A stretch of 64,000 bases of DNA from Streptomyces sp. NBC_01210 (GTDB lineage: Bacteria > Actinomycetota > Actinomycetes > Streptomycetales > Streptomycetaceae), in the NCBI RefSeq assembly GCF_036010325.1, contig NZ_CP108549.1:1674001-1738000 (forward strand), read 5' to 3'. The notes beneath the pieces are model-generated. The model did not search any database. It was not told where the DNA came from and was given only the letters and a program-made list of their open reading frames with translations. Both the position numbers and the translations under genes were made by a program. Shown here in pieces: positions 33,630 through 43,544 of the stretch (its first letter is position 1; every line of letters begins with the position of its first letter).

Positions 33630-35003
33630 GTGGCGATGTTGCAGAGCGGTCGGGCCGCAAGACGCCAGACCATGCGGGCGATCCGGCCCCAGCGTGACCC
33701 GGCGGTGGCGCTGCTGGCCGTCGCCTGGGCAGGGGCGGTGGCCGTGCTGTCCCTGTGGTGGCAGAACACTGCGGTGGTGCATATGACCACCGCCGAGTGG
33801 CTGATCGGTGCCGGAAGGATCACCGGTCTGCTGGGCGGATACATGATCGCGCTGGTGGTGCTGCTGATGGCACGCGTCCCGGCGCTGGAACGGCGGGTGG
33901 GTTCCGACCGGGTGACCCGCTGGCACGCGATGAGCGGCCGCTACGCGATCAGTCTGATCGTCGCGCATGTCGTACTGACCGTCTGGGGGTACGCCGTCCA
34001 GGCCCGTACCGGCCTCGTGGAGCAGACCGTCACCGTCGTCGTCGACTTCCCCGAAATGATCAAGGCGGCGATCGGCACCGGGCTCCTGCTCCTCATCGGC
34101 TTCGTCTCGGCCGGGGCGGTACGCCGACGGATGTCGTACGAGACGTGGTACTACCTGCACCTTCTCACCTATGTCGCGGTGTATCTGACCTTCTGGCACC
34201 AGCTGGCGACGGGTGCCGAGTTCGTGGCGAACCCCATGGTGCGCACCGTCTGGTACGTGCTGTACGGAGCGGTCGGCGCGCTGCTGCTCTGGTACCGCGT
34301 CCTGTCGCCCGTCCGGCTCAATCTCTGGCACCGGATGCGGGTCGAGTCGACCGTGGACGAGGCACCCGGTGTGGTCTCCGTGCTGATCACCGGGCGACGG
34401 CTGCACCGGCTCGGTGCCGAGGCGGGTCAGTTCTTCCGCTGGCGGTTCCTCACCAAGGGGCTGCGCTGGAGCGCCAATCCGTACTCGCTCTCCGCCCCGC
34501 CCCGCCCCACCCTGATGCGAATCACCGTCAAGGCGGTCGGGAAGCACAGCACGGCCCTCTCCCGGCTGGAGCCGGGGACGCGGATCTGGGCAGAAGGCCC
34601 CTACGGAGCCATGACCGCCGGCCGCCGGAGCCGCAACAAGGTGCTGCTGATCGCGGGCGGCGCCGGGATCACCCCGCTGCGCGCGCTGTTCGAGACGCTG
34701 CCCGGCGGCCCGGGCGATCTGACGCTGCTCTACCGGGCCAGCAAGAGGCAGGACCTGGCGCTCTGGAACGAGCTTGAGCAGATCGCTCAGCGCCGGGACG
34801 CACAGCTGATGTACGCGGTGAACGGTCCCGACGGGGCCCGGCCCGAGATCACCGCCGAGCGGCTGACGGAGGTGCTGCCCGATATCGACGAGCACGACGT
34901 CTATCTCTGCGGGCCGCCCGGTCTCGCCGAGGAGTCGTACCAGGCACTGCGCGAAGCAGGAGTGCCGTCCCGCCGGATCCACCACGAGTCCTTCGAGATG
35001 TGA
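33630..35003 (+). CDS. Ferric-reductase-like di-heme flavoprotein (membrane electron carrier)
   Basis: The 457-residue product has six to seven membrane helices. Two of them carry His pairs 13-14 residues apart (WHAMSGRYAISLIVAH and HLLTYVAVYLTFWH), as in b-type bis-heme ferric reductases. The C-terminal half is a ferredoxin-NADP reductase module: FAD motif NPYSLSAPP, nucleotide loop LLIAGGAGITPLRA and YLCGPPGLAE. It should move electrons from cytoplasmic NAD(P)H across the membrane. GTG 33630 follows GGAG; ATG 33636 is an alternative. It overlaps the next gene by 4 bp. Confidence 0.9.
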   Translation: MAMLQSGRAARRQTMRAIRPQRDPAVALLAVAWAGAVAVLSLWWQNTAVVHMTTAEWLIGAGRITGLLGGYMIALVVLLMARVPALERRVGSDRVTRWHAMSGRYAISLIVAHVVLTVWGYAVQARTGLVEQTVTVVVDFPEMIKAAIGTGLLLLIGFVSAGAVRRRMSYETWYYLHLLTYVAVYLTFWHQLATGAEFVANPMVRTVWYVLYGAVGALLLWYRVLSPVRLNLWHRMRVESTVDEAPGVVSVLITGRRLHRLGAEAGQFFRWRFLTKGLRWSANPYSLSAPPRPTLMRITVKAVGKHSTALSRLEPGTRIWAEGPYGAMTAGRRSRNKVLLIAGGAGITPLRALFETLPGGPGDLTLLYRASKRQDLALWNELEQIAQRRDAQLMYAVNGPDGARPEITAERLTEVLPDIDEHDVYLCGPPGLAEESYQALREAGVPSRRIHHESFEM

Positions 35004-35917
35004 GGCCGTCCTTGAAGAGGAAACATCCGCTTCGCCGGATCATGATCGGCGCCGCCGCCACCGTGTCAGGTGTCGTCCTGCTGCTCGCACTGAAGCAACC
35101 GGGCAACACCGTGGCCGGGGCCTCGTCGCAGGCCGGGGCTCAGGTGCCGCCCGCCGGCTCGGCGTCCGCCGGGAACGGGGCCGGGGCCGCGGGGGGACAG
35201 ACGGTGCTCGGTGCCGTCGCCGGCACGCAGTACGGCGACGTCCAGGTCCAGCTCACGTTCAGCGGCGGCAGAATCACCGGGGCACAGGCGGTGAAGGCGC
35301 CCAGCGCCGACCCCAGGAGCCGGCAGGTCGCCGCCGACGCGATCCCCAAGCTCAACCAGGCCGTGATGACGGCGCAGAGCGCGCAGATCGACGCGGTCTC
35401 CGGGGCCAGCTACACCAGCCAGGGCTACATCAAGTCCCTGCAGAGCGCACTCGACAAGGCCGGGACTGCGGGGGCTGCGGGGGCTGCGGGGGCGGCGGCG
35501 GGCTCCGGCACCGGGGATTCCGGCAGCGACGGGTCCGGCGCGCAGGCCGGTGCACAACCCGGAGCAGGGACGCAGCCCGGAGGGGACTCGGGTTCCGGTG
35601 CGGGCTCCGGCTCGGGCTCCGGCTCCGGTGGCGCCCAGGCGACGAAAACCGTCCTCGGCGACGTGGCCGACACCCAGTACGGCCCCGTGCAGGTCCGGAT
35701 CACGGTCAGCGGCGGCAAGGTCACCGCGGCCGACGCCGTCAAGGCGCCCAGCGCTGACGCCAACAGCCGGCAGATCGCCGCCAAGGCTGTGCCCAGACTG
35801 AACCAGGCCGCGGTCACGGCGCAGAGCGCGCAGATCGACGCGGTCTCCGGGGCCAGCTACACCAGCCAGGGCTACATCAAGTCCCTGCAGAGCGCACTCG
35901 ACAAGGCAGGTCTGTGA
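35000..35917 (+). CDS. Exported protein with two FMN-binding domains
   Basis: The 305-residue product has an N-terminal membrane anchor or signal (IMIGAAATVSGVVLLLAL) and two FMN-binding domains (about 66-153 and 215-305) joined by a Gly/Ser/Ala-rich linker. Each ends with DAVSGASYTSQG, the Dxx(S/T)GA(S/T) site at which ApbE attaches FMN; the acceptors would be Ser137 and Ser286. It is therefore likely a di-flavinylated extracytoplasmic electron carrier. GTG 35000 overlaps the upstream stop; TTG 35012 has a better-spaced GAGG and may be the true start. A 92-bp exact repeat lies in the two domains. Confidence 0.9.
   Translation: MRPSLKRKHPLRRIMIGAAATVSGVVLLLALKQPGNTVAGASSQAGAQVPPAGSASAGNGAGAAGGQTVLGAVAGTQYGDVQVQLTFSGGRITGAQAVKAPSADPRSRQVAADAIPKLNQAVMTAQSAQIDAVSGASYTSQGYIKSLQSALDKAGTAGAAGAAGAAAGSGTGDSGSDGSGAQAGAQPGAGTQPGGDSGSGAGSGSGSGSGGAQATKTVLGDVADTQYGPVQVRITVSGGKVTAADAVKAPSADANSRQIAAKAVPRLNQAAVTAQSAQIDAVSGASYTSQGYIKSLQSALDKAGL
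35369..35907 (+). repeat. 92-bp exact direct repeat in the double FMN-binding gene
   Basis: Positions 35369-35460 and 35816-35907 are identical over 92 bp, 447 bp apart and in frame, whereas the rest of the two domains has clearly diverged. The repeat covers the flavinylation sites and the C-terminal helix of each domain. Confidence 0.92.
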
Positions 35918-36690
35918 TGCCCGCCGGGGAGCGCCTGCGCCATGTCGAGCACTCCATGGGCACGGTCTTCTCGTTCGACATCCGTATCGCCACCGGCAGC
36001 GACTCTCCCAGGGTGCGCGCCGGACTCGCCGCCGCCGTGGCCGGTCTGCACCGCGTGGACGAGATCTTCTCGACATACCGTCGGGACAGCCAGCTCAGCC
36101 GACTCGCCCGCGGCGAACTCTCGCTCGGGGACTGTGTCACCGAGGTCGCCGAAGTGCTCGAGCTGTGCGCGGACGCGGAGCGGGAGAGCGACGGCTGGTT
36201 CACCGCCCGCCACGCCGGCGAGCTCGATCCGACCGGTCTGGTCAAGGGCTGGGCGGTGGAGTGCGCGGTCCGCATGCTCGCCTCGTCCGGTGCGGATTCG
36301 GTCTGCCTCAACGGAGGCGGCGACATCCAGCTGTACGGCGGCCCCTGGCGGGTGGGCGTCAGTGACCCGCTGCACCCGGGCGAGCTCGTCACGGTGATCG
36401 AGGCCGACGAGAGCCTCGCCGTCGCCACATCGGGCCCGGCCGAGCGCGGCTGCCACATCCTCGACCCGCACACCCGCCGGCCACCCGCCGAGGCGATGGC
36501 GTCAATGACCGTCGTCTGCCCGGGGCTGACCCACGCGGACGCCCGGGCGACTGCCGCGTACGCCATGGGCGGGCGGGCCCGCGACTGGCTGGAGGAGCTG
36601 CCCGATACCGAGGGCTTTGCGGTCAATGCCGACGGCAGCACCTGGCGGACCAGCGGATTCGCCCGCCACACGGCGAAGTTGACGGCCTGA
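35917..36690 (+). CDS. apbE: FAD:protein FMN transferase
   Basis: The 257-residue product is a short ApbE: MGTVFSFDIRI at the N-terminus, DPTGLVKGWAVECAVR, CLNGGGDIQLYG (Mg/FAD) and ATSGPAERGCHILDPHTRRPP are family blocks. It has no signal peptide that I can see, so it may act in the cytoplasm or be exported differently. It should attach FMN to the double FMN-binding protein encoded just upstream, whose stop overlaps its start (TGATG). GTG 35914 is an alternative start. Confidence 0.9.
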   Translation: MPAGERLRHVEHSMGTVFSFDIRIATGSDSPRVRAGLAAAVAGLHRVDEIFSTYRRDSQLSRLARGELSLGDCVTEVAEVLELCADAERESDGWFTARHAGELDPTGLVKGWAVECAVRMLASSGADSVCLNGGGDIQLYGGPWRVGVSDPLHPGELVTVIEADESLAVATSGPAERGCHILDPHTRRPPAEAMASMTVVCPGLTHADARATAAYAMGGRARDWLEELPDTEGFAVNADGSTWRTSGFARHTAKLTA

Positions 36691-36710
36691 CGACCGGACC
36701 GCCGGCGGCC

Positions 36711-37247
36711 TCAGCGGTCGTTCTGGGCCAGGCGCAGCAGATGGTCCGCGAGCGCCTGGCCGCCGTTCGGGTCGCGGCTGATCAGCATCAGTGTGTCGTC
36801 GCCCGCGATCGTGCCGAGGATGTCGTGCAGTTCGGCCTGGTCGATGGCCGAGGCGAGGAACTGGGCCGCGCCCGGAGGCGTACGCAGCACCACGAGGTTG
36901 GCGGAGGCCTCGGCGGAGATGAGCAGTTCGGCCGAGAGGCGCCGCATGCGCTCCTCCTTGGCCGACTCGCCGAGCGGGGCCTGCGGGGTGCGGAAGCCAC
37001 CCTCGCTGGGCACGGCGTAGATCAGCTCACCGCCGGTGTTGCGGAGCTTCACCGCGCCCAGCTCGTCGAGGTCGCGGGAGAGCGTCGCCTGGGTGACGCT
37101 CAGTCCGTTGTCCGCCAGGAGCTTCGCCAGCTGGCTCTGCGACCGCACCGGCTGCCGGTTGAGGATGTCCACGATCCGGCGGTGGCGGGCCGTGCGGGTC
37201 TGCGGTACGGCGGGCCCGCCGTGCTCGGTGTCCTGCGCCTCGGTCAT
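36711..37247 (-). CDS. argR: Arginine repressor
   Basis: The 178-residue product has an N-terminal winged helix ([47 protein letters not shown]) and a C-terminal hexamerisation/arginine domain ([38 protein letters not shown]). It represses the arg genes when arginine is plentiful. It is last in argCJBDR, 10 bp after argD, so it also controls its own level if ArgR binds before argC. Confidence 0.96.
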   Translation of the reverse strand: MTEAQDTEHGGPAVPQTRTARHRRIVDILNRQPVRSQSQLAKLLADNGLSVTQATLSRDLDELGAVKLRNTGGELIYAVPSEGGFRTPQAPLGESAKEERMRRLSAELLISAEASANLVVLRTPPGAAQFLASAIDQAELHDILGTIAGDDTLMLISRDPNGGQALADHLLRLAQNDR

Positions 37248-37257
37248 CGTCGTCGTC

Positions 37258-38466
37258 TCATTCCCCGGATCGTCCTTCCCCGTACGCACCGTCGAGGATG
37301 CCCGGCAGCGCCTGGAGGAACGCGTCCACTTCCGCGTCACCGATGATCAGTGGCGGCATGAGCCGCACGACATCGGGAGCGGGAGCGTTCACCAGGAAAC
37401 CGGCATCCTGAGCTGCCTGCTGCACCTGCGGTGCGAGGGGCTCGGTGAGCACGATACCCAGCAGCAGGCCCTCGCCACGGACGTGGGAGACCAGCGGGTG
37501 GCCATGCTTGCCGTCGGCGCCCTCGATTCCGTCGCGCAGCTTCTCGCCGAGGCGCTTCACCTCGTCGAGGACTCCGTCGGCCGCGAGGGTGTCGAGCACG
37601 GCGAGTCCGGCCGCGCAGGCGACCGGGTTGCCGCCGAACGTCGTGCCGTGCTGGCCGGGCCGGAGCAGGTCCGCGGCCTGGCCGAAGGCGACGGCCGCGC
37701 CGATCGGGAGCCCGCCGCCGAGACCCTTGGCGAGCGTGACGACATCGGGCTCCACGCCCTGGTGTGCCTGGTACTCGAACCAGTGGCCGGTCCGCCCGAT
37801 ACCCGTCTGGACCTCGTCGAGGACGAGCAGCGTGCCGGTGGCCAGGGTGATTTCCCGGGCGGCCTCCAGATAGCCCTTGGGCGGGACGATCACGCCGTTC
37901 TCGCCCTGGATCGGCTCGATGACGACCAGCGCGGTCTCTTCGGTGACCACGGCCCGCAGCGCCTCGACATCGCCGTACGGGACGTGTGTGACGTCTCCCG
38001 GCAGCGGCAGGAACGGCTCCCGCTTGCCCGGCTGGCCGGTGAGGGCGAGGGAGCCCATCGTGCGGCCGTGGAAGCCGCCGTCGGTGGCGACCATGTGCGT
38101 GCGGCCAGTCAGCCGGCCGATCTTGAAGGCGGCTTCGTTGGCCTCCGCGCCGGAGTTGCAGAAGAAGACGCGGCCGGGGCGGCCGAAGAGCTGGATCAGC
38201 CGCTCGGCGAGTGCGACGGGGGGCTCGGCGACGTAGAGGTTGGAGACATGGCCGAGGGAGGCGATCTGCCGGGAGACGGCGTCGACGACGGCGGGGTGGG
38301 CGTGGCCGAGCGCGTTCACGGCGATGCCACCGACGAAGTCGGTGTACTCGGTGCCGTCCGCGTCCCAGACCTTGGCTCCCTCGCCGCGTACGAGGGACAG
38401 CTTCGGCGTGCCGTAGTTGTCCGTCATCACGCCCTGCCAGCGCTGTGTGAGCTCCTCGTTGCTCAT
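37258..38466 (-). CDS. argD: Acetylornithine aminotransferase
   Basis: The 402-residue class III PLP enzyme has [56 protein letters not shown] and [16 protein letters not shown] (Schiff-base Lys). It makes N-acetylornithine from the semialdehyde. Its ATG overlaps the argB stop by 4 bp. Confidence 0.96.
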   Translation of the reverse strand: MSNEELTQRWQGVMTDNYGTPKLSLVRGEGAKVWDADGTEYTDFVGGIAVNALGHAHPAVVDAVSRQIASLGHVSNLYVAEPPVALAERLIQLFGRPGRVFFCNSGAEANEAAFKIGRLTGRTHMVATDGGFHGRTMGSLALTGQPGKREPFLPLPGDVTHVPYGDVEALRAVVTEETALVVIEPIQGENGVIVPPKGYLEAAREITLATGTLLVLDEVQTGIGRTGHWFEYQAHQGVEPDVVTLAKGLGGGLPIGAAVAFGQAADLLRPGQHGTTFGGNPVACAAGLAVLDTLAADGVLDEVKRLGEKLRDGIEGADGKHGHPLVSHVRGEGLLLGIVLTEPLAPQVQQAAQDAGFLVNAPAPDVVRLMPPLIIGDAEVDAFLQALPGILDGAYGEGRSGE

Positions 38467-39374
38467 GACTCCCCCTGTGGCGGTAGCTGTCCGTCGGGCA
38501 CGACCATCGTGCCGATGCCCTCGTCGGTGAAGATCTCCAGCAGGATCGAGTGCTGGACCCGGCCGTCGATCACGCGCGCGGTGTTGACCCCGTTGCGTAC
38601 GGCGTGCAGACAGCCCTCCATCTTGGGGACCATGCCGCTGGAGAGGTCGGGCAGCAGCTTCTCCAGCTGGGTGGCGGTGAGCCTGCTGATCACTTCGTCG
38701 CTGTTCGGCCAGTCCTCGTAGAGGCCTTCGACATCGGTGAGGACCATCAGTGTCTCGGCGCCCAGCGCGGCGGCGAGCGCGGCCGCCGCGGTGTCGGCGT
38801 TGACGTTGTATACATGGTTGTCGTCGGCGGAGCGCGCGATGGAGGAGATGACCGGGATACGGCCGTCCTCCAGGAGCGCCTCGATGGCGCCCGTGTCGAT
38901 CTTGGTGATCTCACCGACGCGGCCGATGTCGACCAACTCGCCGTCGATCTGCGGCTGGTGCTTGGTGGCGGTGATGGTGTGGGCGTCCTCGCCGGTCATC
39001 CCGACGGCCAGTGGGCCGTGCTGGTTGAGCAGCCCGACGAGCTCACGCTGGACCTGACCGGCCAGCACCATCCGTACGACGTCCATGGCCTCGGGCGTGG
39101 TGACCCTCAGGCCCGCCTTGAACTCGCTGACCAGGCCGTGCTTGTCGAGCTGGGCGCTGATCTGCGGACCGCCGCCGTGGACCACGACCGGCTTGAGGCC
39201 GGCGTGGCGCAGGAAGACGACATCCTGCGCGAAGGCCGCCTTGAGGTCCTCGTCGATCATGGCGTTGCCGCCGAACTTGATGACGACGGTCTTTCCGTTG
39301 TGCCGGGTCAGCCAGGGCAGCGCCTCGATGAGGATCTGGGCCTTGGGCAGCGCGGTGTGCTTACGGGCGCTCAT
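38463..39374 (-). CDS. argB: Acetylglutamate kinase
   Basis: The 303-residue amino-acid kinase has [40 protein letters not shown] and [11 protein letters not shown]. It phosphorylates N-acetylglutamate and is usually the arginine-feedback point when the N-terminal helix ([17 protein letters not shown]) is present, as here. Start and stop overlap its neighbours by 4 bp each. Confidence 0.96.
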   Translation of the reverse strand: MSARKHTALPKAQILIEALPWLTRHNGKTVVIKFGGNAMIDEDLKAAFAQDVVFLRHAGLKPVVVHGGGPQISAQLDKHGLVSEFKAGLRVTTPEAMDVVRMVLAGQVQRELVGLLNQHGPLAVGMTGEDAHTITATKHQPQIDGELVDIGRVGEITKIDTGAIEALLEDGRIPVISSIARSADDNHVYNVNADTAAAALAAALGAETLMVLTDVEGLYEDWPNSDEVISRLTATQLEKLLPDLSSGMVPKMEGCLHAVRNGVNTARVIDGRVQHSILLEIFTDEGIGTMVVPDGQLPPQGES

Positions 39375-40522
39375 GAGGAGTACGCGCTGTTCTCGTGGAC
39401 GTAGTCGGCGGTGAGGTCGTTGGCCCAGATCACGGCGGAATCGGACCCGGCGGAGAGGTCGGCGGTGATCTTCACCTCGCGGTAGCGCATGTCGACCAGG
39501 TCCCGGTCCTCGCCGACGCTGCCGTTCTTGCAGACCCAGATGTCGTTGATGGCGACGTTCAGCCGGTCGGGCTCGAAGGCGGCCTGTGTGGTGCCGATGG
39601 CGGAGAGCACCCGGCCCCAGTTGGGGTCCTCGCCGTGGATGGCGCACTTGAGGAGGTTGTTACGGGCGATGGAGCGGCCCACCTCGACGGCGTCGTCCTC
39701 GGTCGCGGCGTTGATGACCTCGATACGGATGTCCTTGCTGGCGCCCTCGGCGTCACCGATCAGCTGGCGGGCGAGATCGTCGCAGACGGTCCGAACGGCC
39801 TCGGCGAACTCCTCGTACCGGGGTGTGAGCTCACTGGCTCCGGAGGCGAGCAGCAGCACGGTGTCGTTGGTGGACATACAGCCGTCGGAGTCGATCCGGT
39901 CGAAGGTCTGCCGGGTGGCGTCGCGCAGCGCCTTGTCGAGCGTCGCGGCCTCGAGGTCGGCGTCGGTGGTGAGGACGACGAGCATGGTGGCGAGGCCGGG
40001 GGCGAGCATGCCAGCGCCCTTGGCCATACCGCCGACGGTCCAGCCGTCCTTGGTGACCACAGCGGTCTTGTGGACGGTGTCGGTGGTCTTGATGGCGATG
40101 GCGGCCTTCTCACCGCCGTGCGCGGAGAGCTCGGTGGCGGCCTTCTCGATGCCGGCGACGATCTTGTTCATCGGCAGCAGCAGACCGATCAGCCCGGTGG
40201 AGGCGACGGCGACCTCGCCGGCACTCTGGCCGAGCACCTCGGCGGCCTTCTCTGCGGTCGCGTGGGTGTCCTGGAAACCCTGCGGGCCCGTACAGGCGTT
40301 GGCGCCACCGGAGTTGAGGACGACCGCGGTGACTTCGCCGCCGCGGAGGACCTGCTCGGACCAGAGGACGGGCGCGGCCTTGACGCGGTTGGAGGTGAAG
40401 ACGCCCGCGGCGGCGCGGCGGGGACCGTTGTTGACCACGAGGGCCAGGTCCGGATTGCCGTTCTCCTTGATCCCGGCGGCGATGCCCGCCGCCGTGAATC
40501 CCTTGGCTGCCGTGACGCTCAC
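39371..40522 (-). CDS. argJ: Bifunctional ornithine acetyltransferase/N-acetylglutamate synthase
   Basis: The 383-residue product has the self-cleavage motif [21 protein letters not shown], where the chain is cut before Thr to give two subunits, and [16 protein letters not shown] blocks. It recycles the acetyl group from acetylornithine to glutamate. GTG 40522 follows AAGGAG with 5-bp spacing; an upstream in-frame start was rejected. Confidence 0.96.
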   Translation of the reverse strand: MSVTAAKGFTAAGIAAGIKENGNPDLALVVNNGPRRAAAGVFTSNRVKAAPVLWSEQVLRGGEVTAVVLNSGGANACTGPQGFQDTHATAEKAAEVLGQSAGEVAVASTGLIGLLLPMNKIVAGIEKAATELSAHGGEKAAIAIKTTDTVHKTAVVTKDGWTVGGMAKGAGMLAPGLATMLVVLTTDADLEAATLDKALRDATRQTFDRIDSDGCMSTNDTVLLLASGASELTPRYEEFAEAVRTVCDDLARQLIGDAEGASKDIRIEVINAATEDDAVEVGRSIARNNLLKCAIHGEDPNWGRVLSAIGTTQAAFEPDRLNVAINDIWVCKNGSVGEDRDLVDMRYREVKITADLSAGSDSAVIWANDLTADYVHENSAYSS

Positions 40523-40610
40523 TGCATCTCCTTGTTCGTTTCTCCGCCCGCGCGGCACGGCGGTGCGGCCTTCGTCGTTGTCAGCAGCCCGGCGGCTGCG
40601 CGTGCGTCGC

Positions 40611-41692
<1,082 letters not shown>

Positions 41693-41724
41693 CGACTGGA
41701 GGGTGAGGGCGGCGACCTCGTGAG

Positions 41725-41825
41725 TGTGACTGAGCGCGCTACTTGGCCCTTGAGCGCGATAGTTGGCCCGTTGTGTATTCCACTTGGCCTCCCGCACCGC
41801 CGCTGGCCATGCCCGAGGCCATCTG
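41725..41825 (+). repeat. Left terminal inverted repeat
   Basis: Outer end TGTGACTGAGCGCGCT, inner end GAGGCCATCTG. It matches the reverse complement of 42625-42725 at 100 of 101 positions. Confidence 0.95.
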
Positions 41826-41906
41826 GCCGGGCGTGAGGCCTTGTAGCCTGGCACGCCACCTCATGGCAAAGTGATCATGTTGGACTGACTGTGGTGGGGG
41901 AGACAC

Positions 41907-42562
41907 ATGAGGCGACATCTCAGAACGGCGGCAGCGGCCATGCTCACGGCGGTGCTGGCTGGCTGTGGCGGGAGCGGGGGAAGTGCGATCCCTCCGACGA
42001 GCGGCCCGGGTCAGGCCTCGGTTCCAGCGGGCCCCTACCGGTTGAAGATGCCCAAGGCGGTGCTCAAGGGCGTCTTCACGGAGTCCGACCATTCGGCGCC
42101 CGATCAGAACATCCCGATGATGCTCTCGGGCCAGATCGAGCACGGCGTCTCCGCCTTCGCCGCCTATCAGCCGGCCGACCGAACCACGGAAACGTCGGGG
42201 CCCGTGCTCGCGGTGACCGGGGTGTACGGAACCGTGCTGAACCCAGTCACGGCCCGCGACGAGTTCCTGAAGATTCTCGACCGTCGGACCAGCGTCCCGG
42301 ACAGGCGCTCCACCGTGATCATCGGCCCTCGCACGATCATCCCTCAGGGCTCCTCGGAGCCCGTGTCCTGCCGGATCGTCCAAGAGGTCGATCAGTTCGG
42401 CCGACCTGGGAACCCGACTGTTCCTGGGCCGACGGTTCGGCCGTGGCGCACGTGTCCCAGACCGTGGACTTCAAGAAGCCGCCGGCCGAGTTCGACCTTG
42501 AGGCCTTCGCCGCGAAGACGGCGATCATCCGCAACGAGGTCCGCGCCCCCATAGCGCCATAG
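41907..42562 (+). pseudogene. Frameshifted lipoprotein gene (cassette cargo)
   Basis: The frame starts at ATG 41907 after GGGGGAG and has a lipoprotein signal MRRHLRTAAAAMLTAVLAGC. It reads well to about 42400 (PVSCRIVQEVDQFG); then the same-frame product becomes an Arg/Pro/Ser-rich shadow, while the -1 frame continues sensibly as PDCSWADGSAVAHVSQTVDFKKPPAEFDLEAFAAK to a stop at 42562. One base has been lost near 42385-42405. The Cys and CSWADG blocks resemble a family of Streptomyces lipoproteins of unknown role. It could also be a sequencing error. Confidence 0.7.
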
Positions 42563-42624
42563 ACGCTCGGACGGCTGGCTCCCATCCATTGGCCCTCACT
42601 CCGACTGGCGGTGTTTTCGCAGCT

Positions 42625-42725
42625 CAGATGGCCTCGGGCATGGCCAGCGGCGGTGCGGGAGGCCAAGTGGAATGCACAACGGGCCAACTATCGCGCTCAA
42701 GGGCCAAGTAGCGCGCTCAGTCACA
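42625..42725 (-). repeat. Right terminal inverted repeat
   Basis: Reverse complement of the left repeat except for one base. The GTGAG target duplication follows directly. Confidence 0.95.
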
Positions 42726-42834
42726 GTGAGACGTTGCGTTCGGCTGGCGGGCTCGCAGTCGACCTGGGGGTTGCGACTGAGGCGCCGCCGGCGGCCGCGC
42801 GGCGATCCTTGTCGACTTCCCCGGAGGGAGCGGG

Positions 42835-43422
42835 TCAGTTGCCGGGGTGGGCGGCTGTCCAGCCGTGTTCGAGAAGGGCGAAGACCTCGTCGGCGGCACG
42901 CCGCGGGTCGGGGTGCCGCCGAATGAGACCCCGGGCTTCCAGCGCGAAACGGGCAAGGGCAGCGCTGGTGACGTCGGCTTCGGGGGCGCCGACCTCCTCG
43001 GCGATGGCTCGCGCCACGGCCTCTTCGTGACGCATCCACATGCGGTGGGCGTAGTCACGCAGCACCGGGGTGTCCTCCACCATGCGCATGAACGCGGCGG
43101 ATCGCGGGTCCGCGACGGAAGCCTGCATCAGCAGGACACGCTCGCGCAGGGCTTGCGGGATCGACTGGCCGGGGGCGCGTTCGCGCACCGCGGCGACGAG
43201 TGCCGCTTCGAGGTCGTCGTCCTGGTCGAAGACCAGCGCCTCCTTGCTGGGGAAGTACTTGAACAACGTGGTCACCGACACGTCGGCGGCGTCGGCGACA
43301 TCCTTGACGCCGACCTGGTCGTAGCCGCGGTCGAGGAAGAGCTGGAGGGCGGCGTCGGCCAGGGACCTGCGGGTCTGGGCCTTCTTGCGCTCGCGGCGCC
43401 CGGTCGGTTCGGTCACCGGCAC
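42835..43422 (-). CDS. TetR-family repressor next to a TetX-like gene
   Basis: The 195-residue product begins VPVTEPTGRRERKKAQTRRSLADAALQLFLDRGYDQVGVKDVADAADVSVTTLFKYFPSKEAL, a TetR HTH of the YFPSKEAL type. The ligand domain holds many charged helices. It is divergent from the flavin monooxygenase gene, with a 122-bp gap holding a palindrome, so it probably represses that gene and itself. GTG 43422 has GGGG 6 bp upstream; GTG 43416 is an alternative. Confidence 0.87.
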   Translation of the reverse strand: MPVTEPTGRRERKKAQTRRSLADAALQLFLDRGYDQVGVKDVADAADVSVTTLFKYFPSKEALVFDQDDDLEAALVAAVRERAPGQSIPQALRERVLLMQASVADPRSAAFMRMVEDTPVLRDYAHRMWMRHEEAVARAIAEEVGAPEADVTSAALARFALEARGLIRRHPDPRRAADEVFALLEHGWTAAHPGN

Positions 43423-43450
43423 ACCGTACCCCGAAGTGCACCCACTATGA

Positions 43451-43469
43451 AAGTGTAGTCGTTGCACTT
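43451..43469. promoter_or_regulatory. Candidate operator between the TetR and flavin monooxygenase genes
   Basis: AAGTGTAGTCGTTGCACTT has AAGTG/CACTT arms, 19 bp in all. A larger pair, AAGTGCA (43435-43441) and TGCACTT (43463-43469), overlaps it. Both lie in the divergent gap. Confidence 0.55.
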
Positions 43470-43544
43470 ATTGAGCGAGTGTGCTTTCTTGGTCGCAGCG
43501 CGCCGACCTCCCGGCGACTCGCCCACCTCCCGAGGGAGAGCCCC

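Larger units (their letters stand above)
41720..42730. mobile_element. About 1-kb non-autonomous cassette with 101-bp terminal inverted repeats
   Basis: Terminal inverted repeats at 41725-41825 and 42625-42725 are 101 bp each with one mismatch (41776). They are flanked by a 5-bp direct duplication GTGAG (41720-41724 and 42726-42730), the mark of transposition. The ends start TGTGAC, and each arm contains two adjacent 20-bp repeats, TGAGCGCGCTACTTGGCCCT and TGAGCGCGATAGTTGGCCCG. Multiple terminal repeats, a TG end and a 4-8 bp duplication recall the IS21 family, but no istA/istB or other transposase is present. The only cargo is a frameshifted lipoprotein gene. Confidence 0.85.

Noticed and set aside
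41725..42725. Inverted repeats as a giant terminator or an attL/attR pair
   Set aside because: The arms are 800 bp apart with a gene between and a 5-bp target duplication outside. No integrase or tRNA attachment site is adjacent, and att sites would be direct repeats.
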